From assembly GCA_013054445.1 (NCBI GenBank), contig JAAMPI010001687.1, forward strand, positions 1 to 11,393: 11,393 nt of DNA, written 5' to 3'. Made by a program: the position numbers and the translations under genes. Source of the stretch: Cudoniella acicularis (lineage: Eukaryota; Ascomycota; Leotiomycetes; Helotiales; Helotiaceae). Below the pieces are notes generated by a model that saw only the letters and a list, made by a program, of their open reading frames with translations, did not search any database and was not told where the DNA came from. The stretch's first letter is position 1; every line of letters begins with the position of its first letter. Positions 8,905-11,393 of this stretch are shown here, one piece after another.

Positions 8905-9675
8905 CTACTGGTCTTCTAGGTCCTTCAAGTCCTCCAAGTCGGCGCGAGTGTAGTGGCGGCCCCGTCTATACAAAATCTCGAATTTGTCTTCGTTGTTGAA
9001 AATATCCTGGAACCTTTACTTTTCGGAGAAGATTTGGTGCAACGGAATGAAGTTGCGTTATAAAATCCCCTAGCCAGTCGTGGCCCTGAGATATATCCGT
9101 ACATGCACTCTCTACTTCTGTATTTATCTACAATGGCTTCATTATAAGACACTGGTTCCAGTTGCGTTCGTAGGAACCCTTAATCGCTTGGCAAGGAAAG
9201 ACAATCGTGAAGTATTTCAACGTCTCGACCCTACTCTCCTTGTTGATTGCACTTCCACAGGGAAAAAATTGCTTCGAAAAATTTCTCGCTATGTGGTGAT
9301 CACGAATTTCATTCCGTCTTAATTCGGACAAATCAAAATCTATATGACGAGCGACACGATAACGCCATTGCTGTTCAGCACAAGGAAGTCGACACTGGCA
9401 TTCCAAATCAACATGCTGCGGAGGAGGAAATATGAGTCGCTAGACGGTGAAGCGCAAGTCAGGAGGAAGCTTCGGGAATAATGTGAATCTGTTAAGCATC
9501 CCAGTAAGGGGAAGAGCTCTTGCTCAGAGTCCGGAAGTTCATCGCTAAATTTGACCGCCATCTCGTGCTGTTCATCTTCTGGGATATAACGCAGCACTTT
9601 GATATGGTTCAATCCCGGTGATGGTGTGATCTCCATTGCCACAACAGTCTTTGCGTGGGTGCTGTCTGCAGTCAT
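8905..9675 (-). pseudogene. 2EXR-family pseudogene (copy B)
   Basis: It starts at 9675 with a strong context (ACCGCCATGACT) after a C/A-rich leader and reads about 55 codons (MTADSTHAKTVVAM...). The 2EXR domain follows in another frame: FTLFPKLPPDLRFTV, a TAG where family members have Trp, then RLIFPPPQHVDLE (about 9478-9405). Further on, CGSAINKESRVETLKYFT (9256-9203 region) is the ESR half of the domain. Then the frame breaks again; WLGDF and LHSVAPNLLRKVKV (about 9077-9010) and FEILYRRGRHYTRADLEDL (about 8985-8930) continue the homology before a TAG at 8905-8907. The Trp-to-stop change is TGG-to-TAG, a C-to-T transition on the other strand and typical of RIP. At least two frame changes and one stop mean no full protein is made. 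It is a tandem relative of copy A about 0.72 kb away. Confidence 0.75.
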
Positions 9676-10174
9676 GGCGGTGTCGTGGTGAGTAAGTGTT
9701 GTGCTGTTGGTGTGGAGCCTGAACGGTGAATTGGTGGGGAGGTGAAACGTTTAGATGTCGTGAAGTAGACTCGATTAGCTCACGTTTAAGTAGCAAGATA
9801 ACACGCTTTAAAGAATTAGTATCATTGTCCAGCTAGAGTGGCGGTGACAGCTTCAACTTACCTGCGTGATGGAGAGCTATTAGAGGCGTATTTATAAGGC
9901 TTTCTGGCGCGCGGGACTTGTGCTGGTTGAATATTCGGGGACGTGGATCGGGGAGGAGACTAGTGAGATATTGAAGGGACAAGCTCGGCGCGTCGTCGCG
10001 AAGATTGAGAAGTCCAGTTCAACGCTCGAGGTTGAACTGGAAATATAATTTCGAAGTTGTTGGAAGGGAACGGAAGTTGAGCGCCAAACCATGTTGAAGA
10101 GGAAGAGGCGCCTGGAGGGACAGTGCCCGGCAACAGTTGTTAAGCGATGCTTTTTTCGACCCCGCACCCAACTA
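9676..10174. other. No recognised gene; leader of copy B and an unassigned open frame
   Basis: The part next to 9675 resembles the 5' leader and promoter of copy B on the minus strand. On the plus strand a frame is open from about 9880 to a TAA near 10050, with no ATG, reading GLVLVEYSGTWIGEETSEIL and then a Lys/Glu-rich end. No family is recognised. GC content is normal until about 10170 and then falls sharply. Confidence 0.35.
10014..10040. repeat. Perfect 10-bp inverted repeat
   Basis: CCAGTTCAAC (10014-10023) and GTTGAACTGG (10031-10040) are perfect reverse complements around a 7-nt loop, GCTCGAG. It could form a hairpin or be a binding site; nothing around it decides. Confidence 0.6.
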
Positions 10175-10308
10175 TTATCTTAAAGATATAATCTTATATT
10201 AGTCCACAGCAACATATATAATTAGTATTCAGATTAGAGAGAAACAATCAGTATTCGCACGTACATAAAATATACTATTTAGAATCGCGAAATTTCACTT
10301 TTTTCTTC
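10175..10308. repeat. AT-rich transposon flank
   Basis: Very AT-rich sequence between normal-GC DNA and the transposase remnant. AGTATTC occurs twice (about 10223 and 10250). The second, TCAGTATTCGCACGTAC (from 10248), resembles the outer end of a Tc1/mariner terminal inverted repeat and lies about 60 bp beyond the transposase stop, a plausible distance. The partner end is not in the window. Confidence 0.4.
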
Positions 10309-10610
10309 CTAATATTTTATATACCACCCCTTAGCTACGATACAGGCCTCGATCCTACTATACATACTTTGATATAACTTATTAAACGTTTCCTTTAGTA
10401 TTTTCGTCTAACAATCCTTAAGAGCCTCCTCTATAGCTAGTAAATCAGCTTCTGCTTTACTGGTTCCTTTAGAAAGCTCTAGTTGTTAATCTATAACTAT
10501 CTTTTTTAGGGCCTACTAGATATACGCGATCGGGTTTAGGTTAGGTGAAAAAGCTAGCTAATCCGCCCTCAGAATTTTATGTTTAACGAACTAATCTCGG
10601 ACCTTATAGG
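10309..10610 (-). pseudogene. Tc1/mariner transposase, C-terminal remnant (RIP-damaged)
   Basis: The minus strand reads, in one frame with internal stops, HKILRAD-stop-LAFSPNLNPIAYI, two stops, ALKKIVID, and further on LYQSMYSRIEACIVAKGWYI then KY and a final TAG (10309-10311). This matches the end of DDE_3-type Tc1/mariner transposases: a WPA.SPDLNPIE motif, a SM..R...I stretch and a terminal GWYTKY. Stops stand where Trp is expected (before LAFSPNLNP and before ALKK), as TGG-to-TAG changes from RIP would produce. The catalytic Glu after LNPI is Ala here. The N-terminal and middle thirds, with the two catalytic Asp residues, are absent because another repeat begins at 10611. The copy is dead. 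Confidence 0.85.
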
Positions 10611-10836
10611 TGTCACAGACCTAGTTTAACGCACAGTCCTACGACTAAGAAGACTCAGACAGTGTAGCGCTATATACGACAGGAGGCTGCGACGCGGCCC
10701 CTGACCCCTTATCACGTGCCCTCGCTTAACAGCACTCACCTCTTGTATATAAGGCCCCTTCAGGGCCACCTCTTCCTTCTTCTCTCCTTAGCTTAGTTTC
10801 TTCGATAATACAGCACCTTCTTGCAAATACGTCCCT
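10611..10836 (+). mobile_element. LTR-like repeat, copy 1
   Basis: Begins TGTCACAGACCTAGTTTAACGC directly against the cut-off transposase. It then has a TTATCACGTG block, a TATA box (TATATAAGG, 10746-10754) fused to a GGCCC/GGGCC stem-loop, and a CT-rich stretch. The segment 10734-10836 is almost identical to 11292-11393. TG at the start, a TATA box in the middle and a nearby direct repeat suggest the long terminal repeat of a retrotransposon. No gag or pol sequence, primer binding site or target duplication can be confirmed, so the class is an inference. The 3' limit is not known and may lie as far as about 11050. Confidence 0.55.
10753..10767 (+). promoter_or_regulatory. TATA box overlapping a stem-loop (copy 1)
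   Basis: TATATAAGG (10746-10754) runs into the perfect stem GGCCC (10753-10757) / GGGCC (10763-10767) with loop CTTCA. The same arrangement recurs at 11304-11325. In an LTR this would be the core promoter and the start of the transcript; that is inferred from position only. Confidence 0.4.
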
Positions 10837-11047
10837 ACGTGACGTCAGGGCCCTAGTGCCTTTACAGAGCCGTAACAAGTAGAGTACCTATACTTCTTAG
10901 ACTTAAAATCCTTATCTAGAACATAAAGATCAGACTGTCTATTGTCTTAAAAGCACCCCTAGACTATAACACTTATATCCTTCTTTGATTTATATGTCTA
11001 AATCATCTTTAGGCCCTATTTTCAGGCTACTGTCCGAAAACACTACT
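10837..11047. other. Spacer between LTR-like copies, no gene
   Basis: AT-leaning sequence with no open frame and no retroelement protein motif. It may be the rest of copy 1 or the interior of a collapsed element. Confidence 0.4.
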
Positions 11048-11216
11048 TGTTACAGACCTGGTCTGACGCGTCCCCCTGGTCCCTTATCACGTGACCTGTT
11101 ATACACGTGACGGCGCTAGGCCTAAGCGAGGTTTCCGGCAGAGGTTANATACGTGGCCACTTCGCCCTTCTCTTCTTCTCTTCTTTGTCGATTATTCTAA
11201 GAAATAGAGTACTGTT
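11048..11216 (+). repeat. LTR-like repeat start, copy 2 (partial)
   Basis: TGTTACAGACCTGGTCTGACGC, a GACGCGTCCCC block and TTATCACGTG match the first part of the other copies. After about 11090 it diverges and lacks the TATA/stem-loop part. Base 11148 is an N. It ends where copy 3 begins. Confidence 0.5.
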
Positions 11217-11393
11217 TGTCACAGACCTGGTTTTGACGCGTCCCCTTTACCTGACGCGTCCCCCCTTGTCACGTGTTCTGGTCCGTGCTAGACTCACCTC
11301 CTGTATATAAGGCCCCTTCAGGGCCACCTCTCTTCTTCTCTCCTTAGCTTAGTTTCTTCGTAGAATACAGCACCTTCTTGCAAATACGTCCCT
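11217..11393 (+). mobile_element. LTR-like repeat, copy 3 (runs off the window)
   Basis: TGTCACAGACCTGG starts the copy, followed by two GACGCGTCCCC units, GTCACGTG, TATATAAGG (11304-11312) with the same GGCCC/GGGCC stem-loop, and a tail nearly identical to copy 1 up to the last base. The distance between the starts of copies 1 and 3 is 606 bp. The copy is cut by the window end, so its full length and any internal coding region are unseen. Confidence 0.55.

Noticed and set aside
9128..9406. Protein starting MECQCRLPC as a complete gene
   Set aside because: The first codon is TTG, and the 2EXR homology continues upstream past an in-frame TAG, so it is an inner piece of a pseudogene.
9892..10167. 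Minus-strand open frame of 91 codons
   Set aside because: Ser/Arg-rich composition, no motif, and a more protein-like open frame lies on the opposite strand.
11107..11310. Plus-strand open frame of 67 codons
   Set aside because: It runs through an N and through the LTR-like repeat, including its TATA box.
1..11393. Biosynthetic gene cluster or new defence system
   Set aside because: The recognisable genes are a pectinase, a RING protein, an N-terminal/ULD protein and 2EXR fragments; they share no pathway, and no core biosynthetic enzyme is present.

Overview
The window looks like nuclear DNA of a filamentous ascomycete. The genes carry short GT-AG introns (about 44-59 nt, a few longer) with CTRAY-like branch sites. 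Start codons sit in ACCGCCATG or CAAAAATGA contexts. Both ends are AT-rich, stop-riddled repeat DNA whose differences are mostly C-to-T/G-to-A, as expected from repeat-induced point mutation (RIP). The gene families (fungal N-terminal/ubiquitin-like-domain proteins, 2EXR proteins, a GH28 rhamnogalacturonase) fit a plant-associated fungus. Leotiomycetes is my guess, not something the sequence proves.

Layout: 1-330 is AT-rich repeat DNA with short palindromes. 441-680 is a diverged tandem duplication of about 115-125 bp. 929-2607 (minus) is a multi-exon gene with a fungal N-terminal domain at the start and a ubiquitin-like domain near the end; one junction does not join in frame. 2608-3555 has no convincing gene. 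3556-4574 (minus) is a clean three-exon gene for a makorin-like CCCH-RING-CCCH protein, probably an E3 ubiquitin ligase. 4575-5793 is a 1.2-kb intergenic region with one short unexplained open frame. 5794-7551 (plus) is an eight-exon gene for a secreted rhamnogalacturonan hydrolase (GH28), including a 13-nt microexon. 7895-9675 (minus) holds two head-to-tail 2EXR-family copies, both damaged: the downstream copy has an open 3' half but a ruined 5' half, and the upstream copy is a pseudogene. 9676-10170 has no recognised gene. From about 10175 to the end lies repeat DNA: the C-terminal end of a RIP-damaged Tc1/mariner transposase, cut off at 10610/10611 by an LTR-like repeat whose start motif recurs at 11048 and 11217.

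The genes do not form an obvious pathway or cluster. The rhamnogalacturonase acts outside the cell on pectin; the RING protein and the N-terminal/ULD protein are intracellular. The window reads as a small gene island between RIP-affected transposon remnants, with local tandem duplication and decay. I found no new defence-like, CRISPR-like or biosynthetic system. The items most worth a second look are the decaying 2EXR pair, the nested transposon junction, the tandem repeat at 441-680 and the frame problem in the N-terminal/ULD gene.
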